DNA from: an uncultured Prevotella sp.
GTDB lineage: Bacteria > Bacteroidota > Bacteroidia > Bacteroidales > Bacteroidaceae
DNA length: 61,223 nucleotides
NCBI GenBank assembly: GCA_900543585.1
Contig: UQRP01000011.1
Coordinates: 1-61,223 of the forward strand
Direction of reading: 5' to 3'
The notes below the pieces were generated by a model. That model was given only the letters and a program-made list of their open reading frames with translations, ran no database searches and had not been told where the DNA came from. Made by a program: the position numbers and the translations under genes. Below, piece by piece: positions 8,331 through 16,800 of the stretch. Position 1 is the first letter of the stretch. Each line of letters opens with the position of its first letter.

Positions 8331-8339
8331 ACAAAGTTA
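8331..8339 (-). promoter_or_regulatory. -7 box for the AlbA_2 gene
   Basis: Minus-strand TAACTTTGT, a close match to TAnnTTTGC, 31 bp before the ATG at 8300. Confidence 0.6.
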
Positions 8340-8408
8340 CGAAATTCTGACAACCCTACATTGCTCATTAACACCAAATTAAAAGTTTATAAGAATATAT
8401 CACAGAAT

Positions 8409-8437
8409 GGGCGGACCCTTTTTTAGAGAGCCCGCCC
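8409..8437 (-). terminator. Possible hairpin terminator after cysK
   Basis: GGGCGG (8409-8414) pairs with CCGCCC (8432-8437) across a 17-nt loop in the gap between the cysK stop and the AlbA_2 promoter. There is no T-run after it on the minus strand, so this is only a tentative terminator. The rest of 8301-8500 shows only the promoter at 8331. Confidence 0.35.
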
Positions 8438-8500
8438 TTCGCTGTATGCCATGTCATGTCCTGCATGGGCACGGATGTTTAAAAAGATGTTGAGTTATCC

Positions 8501-9448
8501 TTACAGCGGATATTCTTCAAAAGCATAGAGCACCGTGGAGAGGTATCGCTCACCGGTATCGGGCAGCAGAGCCACGATGTTTTTGCCATCATTTTCCGGA
8601 CGCTTGGCAATCTCCGTAGCGGCGAAGGCTGCAGCACCTGAGGAGATACCCACGAGGATACCGTCCTGCTGGGCAATCTGACGACCAGCGAGAATGGCAT
8701 CGTCGTTGGAGACGGGGAAGATTTCGTCGACGACACTGCCGTCATAGGTCTTGGGGATGAAGCCGGCACCGATGCCCTGAATCTTGTGAGGACCCGACTT
8801 GCCGCCTTCCAGAACTGGAGACGAGGCGGGCTCCACGGCGATGATCTTCACGTTGGGATTGAGTTCTTTCAGGCGCTTACCTGTGCCCGTAAGGGTGCCA
8901 CCAGTACCCACACCAGCGATGAAGATGTCAACCTTGCCGTCGGTATCGCGCCATATCTCCTCAGCTGTCGTCTCATAGTGCTTGCGGGGGTTGGCGGGGT
9001 TCTCAAACTGTTCCAGGATAACACTGCCAGGGATGCTGTCGCGCAGACGCTCGGCCTCGGCAATGGCACCCTTCATACCGGCGGCACCCGGCGTGAGCTT
9101 CACCTGAGCTCCGTAGGCCTTGACAAGGTTGCGGCGCTCGATACTCATTGTCTCGGGCATCGTCAGGATAAGCTTATAACCCTTCACCGCTGAGACAAGG
9201 GCCAGACCCACACCGGTGTTGCCACTCGTGGGCTCGATGATGGTGGCTCCGGGCTGCAACTTACCGTCGCGCTCGGCGGCCTCGATCATTGCCAAGGCGA
9301 TACGGTCCTTGACGCTGCCACCGGGGTTGAAGAACTCGACCTTAGCGATGACGGGCTTCTTGACATTGCGAAGGGCGGAATACTTCTGCAACTCTACCAA
9401 CGGGGTGTTGCCGATTAACTCTGTTATCTGATGATGTATGTTTGCCAT
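8501..9448 (-). CDS. cysK: Cysteine synthase A (O-acetylserine sulfhydrylase)
   Basis: PLP enzyme making cysteine from O-acetylserine and sulfide; 315 residues, the family length. ITELIGNTPLVEL opens the protein, the PLP Lys is in NPGGSVKDRIA, the substrate loop is EPTSGNTGVGLA, and the phosphate-binding glycine loop is GVGTGGTLTG. The C-terminal PDTGERYLST segment is typical of CysK. It lies 79 bp downstream of the metY-type gene on the same strand, so sulfide assimilation into homocysteine and cysteine is grouped here. Confidence 0.96.
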   Translation of the reverse strand: MANIHHQITELIGNTPLVELQKYSALRNVKKPVIAKVEFFNPGGSVKDRIALAMIEAAERDGKLQPGATIIEPTSGNTGVGLALVSAVKGYKLILTMPETMSIERRNLVKAYGAQVKLTPGAAGMKGAIAEAERLRDSIPGSVILEQFENPANPRKHYETTAEEIWRDTDGKVDIFIAGVGTGGTLTGTGKRLKELNPNVKIIAVEPASSPVLEGGKSGPHKIQGIGAGFIPKTYDGSVVDEIFPVSNDDAILAGRQIAQQDGILVGISSGAAAFAATEIAKRPENDGKNIVALLPDTGERYLSTVLYAFEEYPL

Positions 9449-9527
9449 AATTGTTTTCTGTTTATGTGAGTAAATGTGGATTTTAAGCCCCTCCCCCCCT
9501 TGGCAGGGGAAGCGGGCAATGGATGAT

Positions 9528-10818
9528 TTATTTTGAGACGGCCTTGAATGCCTGATCGAGGTCGTCGATAAGGTCGAGGTAATTCTCTGTACCGATGCTC
9601 AGACGGATGGTGCCGTCGAAAATGCCCTGCTCGGAAGCCTCCTCGTCAGAGAGCTCAGAGTGTGTGGTGCTCTTTGGATGCACCACAAGCGACTTCACGT
9701 CGGCGACATTGGCCAGGTCGGAGAAGATCTTCAGATGGTCGATGAAGTCCCACGCTGTCTGCTGGCCACCGTCTATCTCAAAGGTGAAGATGCTGCCGGC
9801 ACCGTTGGGGAAGTAGCGCTCGTAGAGGTCGTGGTTTGGATGGTCGGGGAGCGAGGGGTGGTTGATTTTTTTCACCAACGGCTGCGTCTTCAAGTAGTCA
9901 ATAATCTTCAGCGTGTTGAAGACGTGGCGCTCTACGCGCAGCGAGAGTGTCTCCAAACCTTGCAGCAAAATCCAGGCGTTGAACGGTGAGATGCAGGCAC
10001 CCTCATCGCGTAGCAGCAGAGCACGGACGCGGGTCACGAAAGGTGCGGGCAGTTTACCAAAGACGAGACCGTGGTAGGAGGCGTCGGGCTTCGTGAAGCC
10101 GGGGAACTTGTCATTCTGGAAGTAGACGAACTTACCGCCGTCGACGATGACACCGCCTAATGAGGAGCCGTGGCCACCGATGAACTTCGTGGCGGAGTGC
10201 ACCACGATATCAGCTCCGTGCTCGATGGGTCGGATGAGGTAAGGGGTGCCAAAGGTGTTGTCGATGACCAAGGGGATACCATGCTTGTGGGCGATGGCGG
10301 CTGACCGCTCGATGTCGCTGATGTTGGAGTTCGGGTTGCCCCAGGGTCTCGATATACACGAGTTTGGTGTTGGGCTTGATGGCGGCCTCTAAGGCGTCGT
10401 AGTCGTCGGGGTTGACGAAGGTGGTGTCGATGCCATACTTGCTCAGCGTGTGCTTCAGCAGGTTGTAGGTGCCTCCGTAGATGGTGTCGGTAGCCACCAC
10501 ATGGTCGCCGGCATAGGCAAGATTGGTGATGGCGTAGGTCACAGCAGCGGCACCGGAAGCAACGGCCAAACCGCCTACACCGCCCTCTAAGGCTGCCACA
10601 CGGTCCTCGAAGACACCCTGTGTGGTGTTTGTCAAACGACCGTAGATGTTTCCGGCATCTTTCAGGTGGAAGCGGTCGCTGGCATGCTGTGCGTTATGGA
10701 AGACGTATGATGTGGTCTGATATATTGGCACGGCACGGGCGTCGGTGGCGGGGTCAGCCTGCTCCTGGCCTACATGAAGTTGCAGTGTCTCGAAATGAAG
10801 TTTCTTCTCGTTGCTCAT
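9528..10818 (-). pseudogene. metY: O-acetylhomoserine aminocarboxypropyltransferase, single-base frameshift
   Basis: PLP enzyme making homocysteine from O-acetylhomoserine and sulfide. The N-terminal part begins MSNEKKLHFETLQLHVGQE (ATG at 10818). The C-terminal part includes VIDNTFGTPYLIRPIEHGAD and the PLP Lys in HSATKFIGGHG. The two parts are in different frames. Reading YIETLG on the minus strand, one extra G in the GGGG run (plus-strand CCCC at 10339-10342) shifts the frame; with three G the sequence restores ETLGNPNSNISDIE. The span of 1291 nt is one more than 430 codons, consistent with a single insertion. It may be a sequencing or assembly error or a real mutation; all other conserved regions are intact. 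Confidence 0.9.
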
Positions 10819-10941
10819 AGTAATCTTCTTTTGTGCTGAAGGACCCACCGTCGGAGAAGCACCCGCCCTGTTCTGGCAGAACACGCTCTCCTCTTTTTAG
10901 AAGTCCTTTCAGCGGTTCAACATCTTTTTCTTTTTCACGAT

Positions 10942-10950
10942 GCAAAGTTA
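10942..10950 (-). promoter_or_regulatory. -7 box for metY
   Basis: Minus-strand TAACTTTGC, an exact Bacteroidota -7 consensus, 124 bp before the metY ATG. The 120-nt leader between them has no obvious riboswitch that I could recognise. Confidence 0.6.
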
Positions 10951-11110
10951 CGACGTTTTTTCCACCCCAAGAATAGCACAACAACGGCATTTCGCATACC
11001 ATAAATATGGTAGAAGCCCCATTCTCCCCGGTTTCGCCCCCGTTCTGTGCTTCGCATTTTTAAGGCAAAGGTCTACTAATTATCAATAAAAGTTAAATCT
11101 TCGCCAAATA

Positions 11111-11144
11111 TTTGTTCACTTCAGGAATTTATCCATAACTTTGC
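11111..11144 (+). promoter_or_regulatory. Promoter of the GntR-ABC operon
   Basis: TTTG (11111-11114), 21-bp spacer and TAACTTTGC (11136-11144), matching the Bacteroidota -33/-7 promoter. The predicted start of transcription falls inside the palindrome at 11146-11167. Confidence 0.8.
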
Positions 11145-11145
11145 A

Positions 11146-11167
11146 GTGTACTACTAAAGTAGCACAC
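11146..11167. promoter_or_regulatory. Palindromic operator, probably for the GntR/YtrA repressor
   Basis: A 22-bp near-perfect palindrome, GTGTrCTACT-ww-AGTAGyACAC, begins 2 bp after the -7 box and covers the expected transcription start. GntR proteins of the YtrA type bind such palindromes, and a YtrA-type gene lies in this operon (13764). I infer autorepression by steric block. Confidence 0.7.
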
Positions 11168-11201
11168 TCACATACTTACCCGTCAACAACAGATAAACGC
11201 T

Positions 11202-12026
11202 ATGATAGACGTAAAAGACCTCAGCTTCCACTACCAGGGCAGCAAGCACCAAGTGTTCGACCACTTCGACCTCCACATTACCCCGGGGCATATCTACGGA
11301 CTCCTCGGCAAGAACGGTACAGGCAAGTCAACACTTCTCTACCTCATCAGCGGACTCCTGCGACCCCTCCACGGCTCCGTCTCCGTCGACGGTAACGAGA
11401 GCCGCCTGCGACTCCCCGAGACCCTCCGCGAGATGTTCATCGTACCCGAGGAGTATGCTATGCCCGACATGACCTTCGATGCCTTCACCGATATGATGCG
11501 CACCTTCTACCCGTATTTCAGCGACGACCTCCTCCAGCGCTGCCTCGCTGACTTCGACATGCCTGCGCGCCCCAACCTCCGCGAGCTCTCCATGGGTCAG
11601 AAAAAGAAGGTGTACATGAGCTTTGCCATCGCCACCGGCACTCGCCTACTGATGATGGACGAGCCCACCAACGGCCTCGACATCCCCTCCAAGGCCCTCT
11701 TCCGGAAAGTCATCGCCAACGCCATGACCGACGACCGCACACTCATCATCTCTACCCACCAAGTCCACGACATCGAGAGTCTCCTCGACAACGTTGTCAT
11801 CATCGACCACAGCCGCGTTCTCCTCGACGCAGCCATTACCGACATCTCCCGCCGCTACGCCTTCCGCTACCTCTCCCCTCAGGAGATGGACGACACCGTT
11901 CTCTACGCCGAGCCCTCGCTGCAGGGCAATGCCGTCATCATGCCACGCGGTGACTTCGAGGAGACCCAGGTCAACCTCGAGCTACTCTTCAACGCCGCCA
12001 TCACCGGAAAGCTCAACAACGCATAG
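11202..12026 (+). CDS. ABC transporter ATP-binding protein (YtrB-like)
   Basis: 274-residue ATPase with Walker A GLLGKNGTGKSTL, a Q-loop-region VPEEYAMPDMTFDAF, signature LSMGQKKKV, Walker B LLMMDEPTNGLD and switch His in STHQVHD. The signature LSMGQ replaces LSGGQ, which is common in YtrB/CcmA-like ATPases. It is first in an operon with a six-helix permease, a GIN-domain lipoprotein and a GntR repressor, an arrangement like the ytr-type efflux or envelope-stress ABC systems. The substrate is unknown. Confidence 0.9.
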   Translation: MIDVKDLSFHYQGSKHQVFDHFDLHITPGHIYGLLGKNGTGKSTLLYLISGLLRPLHGSVSVDGNESRLRLPETLREMFIVPEEYAMPDMTFDAFTDMMRTFYPYFSDDLLQRCLADFDMPARPNLRELSMGQKKKVYMSFAIATGTRLLMMDEPTNGLDIPSKALFRKVIANAMTDDRTLIISTHQVHDIESLLDNVVIIDHSRVLLDAAITDISRRYAFRYLSPQEMDDTVLYAEPSLQGNAVIMPRGDFEETQVNLELLFNAAITGKLNNA

Positions 12027-12073
12027 CACATATTTACACATTATACATTATACATTATATATTACCCATTACC

Positions 12074-12880
12074 ATGTCTCGATTTCAACAAGTGCTCCGC
12101 TGGGAACTTTTGCTCAGCAAGCGTCAGATAGCCACCATGGCTTTGACATTCTTCGGACTCGTCGTCATCCCGCAGATACTCACTCTCCTTGTCAAGTCCT
12201 CATCGAGCAGTGCCTACACCATGGGCATTTTCAGCTCCTTGACTTTATTCGTCTATCTGCTATGCAGTGGTGCCCACATCTTCTCTAATCTCCGCAGCCG
12301 ACAGCAGCGCATCAACAACTTCATGCTCCCGGCCTCCAACAAGGAGAAGTTCATCGCTCGCTACCTCGTGCTCGTGGTGGCCATGCCATTAGCAGCCATC
12401 TTAGGATTCTTAGCCGGCGACGTATTGCAGTACCTCATGAGTCTGATCATCAACAGCAATGCGGCACAGTGGGCTACCAGCGCCCTCACGGAAGGCCTCA
12501 ACAACAGCGGCATCTCCAATTTCTATGTTAATCTCAATGGTGAGCCATCCCCTGTCGAAGGTTTCTTCGTGATTCTCTTAGGCACCATCGTGCAGCACGC
12601 CTGCTTTCTTCTCTTTGGCAGCATCTACCACAAGCATCCGCTTATCATGGCCATCCTCACATGGATGGGCCTCGGCATCTTGCTGCTCATGTTTAGTGCT
12701 CTGGCAGCAGGCCTGCTCACGAAGTTCCTCAACAGTGGCTACACGATTATCGTCTACGACGCCTGGTGGAAAGTCATCTACTTCGTAACCAGTCTCGCCT
12801 TCATCGTCTTCTGCTACTGGTTCGCTTTCCGTCGCTACACACGTCTGCAGGTCATCAACAACCAGTGGATCAACCGGTAG
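12074..12880 (+). CDS. ABC transporter permease, integral membrane protein
   Basis: 268 residues with about six hydrophobic segments, for example MALTFFGLVVIPQILTLL near the start and VTSLAFIVFCYWFAF near the end. The segment between the second and third helices (RQQRINNFMLPASNKEKFIARY) is a pattern seen in Bacteroidota ABC-2-type permeases of this operon type. It follows the ATPase by 47 bp and is almost certainly its partner. No close functional family is recognised. Confidence 0.75.
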   Translation: MSRFQQVLRWELLLSKRQIATMALTFFGLVVIPQILTLLVKSSSSSAYTMGIFSSLTLFVYLLCSGAHIFSNLRSRQQRINNFMLPASNKEKFIARYLVLVVAMPLAAILGFLAGDVLQYLMSLIINSNAAQWATSALTEGLNNSGISNFYVNLNGEPSPVEGFFVILLGTIVQHACFLLFGSIYHKHPLIMAILTWMGLGILLLMFSALAAGLLTKFLNSGYTIIVYDAWWKVIYFVTSLAFIVFCYWFAFRRYTRLQVINNQWINR

Positions 12881-12957
12881 CGTAAGTAAAAACATCATCG
12901 CCCCGTCATGTACTTCGCCTTTCTAAGGCGAAGGCCCCTTTTAAAAACATCACGATT

Positions 12958-13737
12958 ATGAAAAAGTTAGCATTTCTTTTTATCGCCCTTGTGGCCATTC
13001 TTTCAGTTTCTGCTTGCCGCATCGAGAAGACCAACGACAACAATGAGCCCGCGGAGACTTATACCCTCAACCTGCGCGACTTCCACAGCATCAAGAACTA
13101 CACCAGCTGCGACATCCACTTCACACAGTCCGACACATTCAAGGTGGTGCTGAAAGCCACCCCGCACTGGTATGCCTCCCACTCCATCACCGCCCGCTAT
13201 GGCGAGCTCGTCATCACGCAGAAAGATGAGAAGAAGCAGAAAGGCATCACCGTGCTCCACATCAACTCCTACAATGACGATGCAGAGCTTTGGATCAGTG
13301 CTCCCTCGCTGACCGACATCACCACAGCCGGCAGTGGCGACTTCTACGCCGAGACGCCCATCACTGGCAACGATCTCAACCTTTCGATAGCCGGAAGCGG
13401 CGACAGCAAGCTGAAGAGCGTCACCCTCACCGGCAACTTCACCTACTCCGTGGCCGGTAGTGGCGACATAAAGACCGGAAGCCTCCAGGCCCGCAACGTA
13501 TCGTTCAGCATCAGTGGCAGCGGCGACGTAGATAGCAAGCTGACTAAGGTAGAGACCACAAAGCTCGCCATAGCCGGAAGCGGCGATGGCACACTTGCCT
13601 TCGACAATTGCGGTTATGCCAACGTCAGCATCTCTGGAAGCGGCGACATCACTCTCTCCGGAACACTCCGCTCCTACGACAAGAGCATCTCTGGAAGCGG
13701 CGACATCGACACCGACAAACTCCAACTCGGCAAATAG
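12958..13737 (+). CDS. GIN-domain (DUF2807) lipoprotein
   Basis: 259 residues. A lipoprotein signal ends at SVSAC (Cys about residue 20), so the mature protein is membrane-anchored. The head-GIN domain is a right-handed beta-helix, and here the motif SGSGD or AGSGD occurs seven times at a spacing of about 20 residues (first at about 13325, last at about 13690). DUF2807 proteins are frequently encoded with GntR/ABC stress operons in Bacteroidota; their molecular role is not established. Its position between permease and regulator suggests it works with the transporter at the membrane. Confidence 0.88.
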   Translation: MKKLAFLFIALVAILSVSACRIEKTNDNNEPAETYTLNLRDFHSIKNYTSCDIHFTQSDTFKVVLKATPHWYASHSITARYGELVITQKDEKKQKGITVLHINSYNDDAELWISAPSLTDITTAGSGDFYAETPITGNDLNLSIAGSGDSKLKSVTLTGNFTYSVAGSGDIKTGSLQARNVSFSISGSGDVDSKLTKVETTKLAIAGSGDGTLAFDNCGYANVSISGSGDITLSGTLRSYDKSISGSGDIDTDKLQLGK

Positions 13738-13763
13738 CCACGCAACACATAACAATCACGTCT

Positions 13764-14102
13764 ATGGCATTCAACAACGACAAGGCCATCTACCTGCAGA
13801 TTGCTGACCGCCTGAGCGACGAGATCCTCGCTGGCACCTACAAAGCCTACGACCGCATACCCAGTGTCCGCGAGTATGCCGCCAGGCTCGGTGTCAACGC
13901 CAACACCGCCGTCAAGGCCTACGACCAACTCGCGCAGGAAGGGGTCATCTTCAACAAGCGCGGCCTCGGTTATTTCGTCGCCGAGGATGCCTACCGCCAC
14001 ATCAAGCAGACACGCCGCCAACTCTTCCTCAAGACCGTACTCCCCGAGCTCCACCGCCAGATGAAGCTCCTCGACATCACCTGGGAAGACCTCAAGCCCT
14101 GA
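13764..14102 (+). CDS. GntR-family transcriptional regulator, YtrA subfamily
   Basis: 112 residues: winged helix (IYLQIADRLSDEILAG, RIPSVREYAARLGVNANTAVKAYDQL, then FNKRGLGYFV) with only a short C-terminal helix pair and no effector-binding domain, as in YtrA. ATG 13764 gives the standard N-terminus. It is fourth in the operon and likely represses it through the palindrome at 11146-11167. What relieves repression cannot be read from the sequence. Confidence 0.92.
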   Translation: MAFNNDKAIYLQIADRLSDEILAGTYKAYDRIPSVREYAARLGVNANTAVKAYDQLAQEGVIFNKRGLGYFVAEDAYRHIKQTRRQLFLKTVLPELHRQMKLLDITWEDLKP

Positions 14103-14161
14103 CACAGCCCGCCTGATAGCGCCTGCCCCGACTATCAGCGCCGGTGGCTGGGTCCTGTAGC

Positions 14162-14178
14162 CCGCTGCATTGCAGCGG
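14162..14178. repeat. Short perfect hairpin upstream of the outer-membrane barrel gene
   Basis: CCGCTGCA (14162-14169) and TGCAGCGG (14171-14178) form an 8-bp palindrome around a single T in the 108-bp gap between the GntR gene and the barrel gene. No T-run follows. Its role is unknown; it might reduce read-through into the barrel gene. Confidence 0.4.
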
Positions 14179-14210
14179 CGCCCCCTCTCCATCAAGTAAA
14201 ATCAAAACGA

Positions 14211-16487
14211 ATGAAAAACTTTCTCCCCGGCAAGCTCGCCCTTGCCCTCTCTCTCCTCGCCTTCCCCGCGTTGAGAGCCGCCGCTCAGCAGCCATCTCCT
14301 CGACAAGTCGTCTCCCAGTCTGCCCCCGCTGACAGCCTCGTCCACGACAGTCTCGACCTACAGGGTGTCGAGGTCGTGGCACAGAAGCCCGTCGTCAGAA
14401 TGACCACCGACAAGATGACCTACAACGTGGCGCAGGATGCCGACGCCAAGACCATGACGCTCCTCGACATGCTCCGCAAAGTACCCATGGTCAATGTCGA
14501 CGGACAGGATAACATCACCGTCAAAGGCTCCGCCGACTTCAAAGTATATGTCGACGGCAAGCCCAACCAGATGTTCCAGTCCAACCTCTCGCAGATTGCC
14601 AAATCCATGCCTGCCTCCATGGTCAAGAGCATTGACGTCATCACCTCCCCTGGGGCCAAATACGACGCCGAGGGCACCACGGGCGTCCTCGACATCAAGA
14701 TGCAGCGACAGAGCGCACAAGCCTCCGACTGCGACAACTGCTACAACGGCAACATCGAGCTCGCCCTCAGCAACCACGGCGAGCGGGCCAGCGCCTACCT
14801 CGGTGGGCAGCACCGCAAGCTCACCTACACCGCCATGGGACTCTTCCAGTGGCAGGATATGGACGACATCCGCTACACCAACACGCGCCGACAGCTGTCC
14901 GCCCTCGGCGTCTCTGAGCAGGTCACCGATGTCGCCACCGAACAGCACAAGCCCTTCTACATGGGCAACATCTCCCTCGGCTATGCCATCGACTCCCTCA
15001 GCTCCCTCAACGTCAACGCCGGCCTCACGGGATACTATGAGCACACTGACGGCACGCCCTTCAACAGTTTCTCGGGCGGACCCTACGGCCAAGGCTTCTC
15101 CTACCATTACGACATCCGACAGCACAACCGCTTCCTCGGCGTAAACGCCAGCAGCGACTACCAGCGTTGGCTCAATGCCGACCACACCTCGGCCCTGACC
15201 ATCAGCTACCTCTTCGACTACAACCCCGCCGTGGACCGCACACGCACTACCTACGGCGACATCGCCAGCGTCACCGCCCTCACACTCTCCGACCTCTACT
15301 CCGACGCCCACACCTGGGGCACCAGCCACACCGTGCAGGCCGACATCTCTCTCGACCTCGGCAGCGGACAGACCCTGGAGACGGGCTCAAAGTTCATCAG
15401 CCGTAGCAGCAGGAGCGACAGCCGACTCTATGAAGTCGTCGACGGTAACGATGTCCTCAACGCTGATGCCAGCACACGCTACCGAAACCGCCAGAGCATA
15501 GCGGCGGCCTACGCCCAGTACAAACTCACTCGCGAAAACTACAACCTCCGTTTCGGACTGCGCTATGAGCACACCTTCGAGCGCGTCAAAGACCCGCAGC
15601 ACAGCGAACGCAACTTCCACGACAACTACGGCAACCTCGTGCCATCAGCAAGCATCGGCTGCAACCTCACACCCTCTTCCAACATCGGCCTGACCTACAC
15701 CATGCGCATCTCGCGCCCAGGTATCAGCCAGCTCAACCCCTACACCGACCGCACCGACCCCACGGCGCTCTCCTACGGCAACCCCACGCTTGATGTCGTC
15801 AAGAGCCATAACGTCGCGCTGGCCTACAACTTCTTCATGCCAAAGTTCATGTTCAACGTCTCACTCAGCCACGATTATGTCGGCAACGAGATCGAGAGCT
15901 ACCAGTTCGTCGACGCCGACAACAAATACAACAGCACCTATGCCAACAACGGCAAGAGCCGCAACACAGCCCTCGACGCCTTCATAAGATGGGTGCTGAG
16001 CAAAGCCACCACGCTCAGTCTCAACGGCAACGTCTCCTACGGTGACTGGAAGGCCACAGCTTTAGGCTATCACAACGCCGGGTGGATGGGACACGCCTAC
16101 ATCGGACTTGAGCAGCAACTCCCTTGGAAAGTGAAGGGCTCCTTCGGACTCTTCGCCAAGAGCCGTGGCTACAACCTCATGGGCTACAACGGAGCCATGC
16201 AGTTCCTTAACGCCTCACTGACACGCACCTTCTTTCGCGACCGGCTTGAAGTGGGCGCACGCTATGCCTGCCCACTACGCAGCTGCCTCGTCATCAACCA
16301 GTATAATGCCGGACCCGACTTCTCCAACCTCACCCACATCTCCATCCCCCTACAGCTCGTCGCACTGACGGTGAAATGGAACTTTGGAAACACAAAGAAA
16401 GCTTTCAAGAAATCCGAATCCAAAATTAACAACGACTTCAACGACACAAAACAACAAAACAGCCCGACGGGAGAAATGGGGATGTAA
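14211..16487 (+). CDS. Outer-membrane beta-barrel protein (OMP_b-brl_3, TonB-receptor-like)
   Basis: 758 residues with a Sec signal ending AAAQQ (about residue 25). After it comes a plug-like region (LQGVEVVAQKPVVRMTTDKMTY, then MLRKVPMVNVDGQDNITVKG and SMPASMVKSIDVITSPGAKYDAEG), typical of TonB-dependent-receptor relatives. The remainder is an aromatic-rich barrel with alternating strands. It follows the GntR operon in the same direction and may be read from it. Proteins of this group are common in Bacteroidota; the ligand is unknown. It lacks a neighbouring SusD, so it is not a standard SusC. Confidence 0.88.
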   Translation: MKNFLPGKLALALSLLAFPALRAAAQQPSPRQVVSQSAPADSLVHDSLDLQGVEVVAQKPVVRMTTDKMTYNVAQDADAKTMTLLDMLRKVPMVNVDGQDNITVKGSADFKVYVDGKPNQMFQSNLSQIAKSMPASMVKSIDVITSPGAKYDAEGTTGVLDIKMQRQSAQASDCDNCYNGNIELALSNHGERASAYLGGQHRKLTYTAMGLFQWQDMDDIRYTNTRRQLSALGVSEQVTDVATEQHKPFYMGNISLGYAIDSLSSLNVNAGLTGYYEHTDGTPFNSFSGGPYGQGFSYHYDIRQHNRFLGVNASSDYQRWLNADHTSALTISYLFDYNPAVDRTRTTYGDIASVTALTLSDLYSDAHTWGTSHTVQADISLDLGSGQTLETGSKFISRSSRSDSRLYEVVDGNDVLNADASTRYRNRQSIAAAYAQYKLTRENYNLRFGLRYEHTFERVKDPQHSERNFHDNYGNLVPSASIGCNLTPSSNIGLTYTMRISRPGISQLNPYTDRTDPTALSYGNPTLDVVKSHNVALAYNFFMPKFMFNVSLSHDYVGNEIESYQFVDADNKYNSTYANNGKSRNTALDAFIRWVLSKATTLSLNGNVSYGDWKATALGYHNAGWMGHAYIGLEQQLPWKVKGSFGLFAKSRGYNLMGYNGAMQFLNASLTRTFFRDRLEVGARYACPLRSCLVINQYNAGPDFSNLTHISIPLQLVALTVKWNFGNTKKAFKKSESKINNDFNDTKQQNSPTGEMGM

Positions 16488-16514
16488 GTAACCAACATTC
16501 GCCGCGCATATCTA

Positions 16515-16602
16515 TGGCATATGTCACAGATATGCGTGGCAAATGCCATGCTATTCCGTGGCAAATGCCATGCAACTCTGCGGCAAATGCCGTACATGGC
16601 CA
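16515..16602. repeat. 22-nt tandem repeat array A (four units)
   Basis: Four units of exactly 22 nt start at 16515, 16537, 16559 and 16581. Their shared core is TGGCAAATGCCA, itself palindromic (GGCAAATGCC), with a variable second half. A related array is at 34052-34161. It lies between convergent genes. The rest of 16488-16800 shows a 6-bp hairpin (16674-16693) and no convincing gene. Confidence 0.8.
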
Positions 16603-16800
16603 TACCAGTTGTCAAGCAGCCCATAATCTATCAAGTTTAGCCGCTTTCCCACTCTAATACTATTAAGTAGCGCGCTTGTTATAATGCACAAGCTATTGAA
16701 GGAGAATAAGCCTCCCCTCGCCATGAGCCCGCAAGATTTACCCCGTAGTTTATTTGGGGTTCGATTAAGTAATTCCTGTAAAGTCCCGGGGCAAAAAACT

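Noticed and set aside
9500..9515. C-rich hairpin between metY and cysK as a terminator
   Set aside because: The stem is only 5 bp, has no T-run, and the two genes are probably co-transcribed.
14358..15329. A 323-residue open frame on the minus strand inside the barrel gene
   Set aside because: It is Val/Gly/Glu-rich, typical of an antisense shadow, and the plus strand encodes a clear barrel protein.
16674..16693. TATAAT-like sequence within a 6-bp hairpin as a promoter
   Set aside because: Bacteroidota primary sigma does not use TATAAT/TTGACA, and no gene follows on the plus strand.
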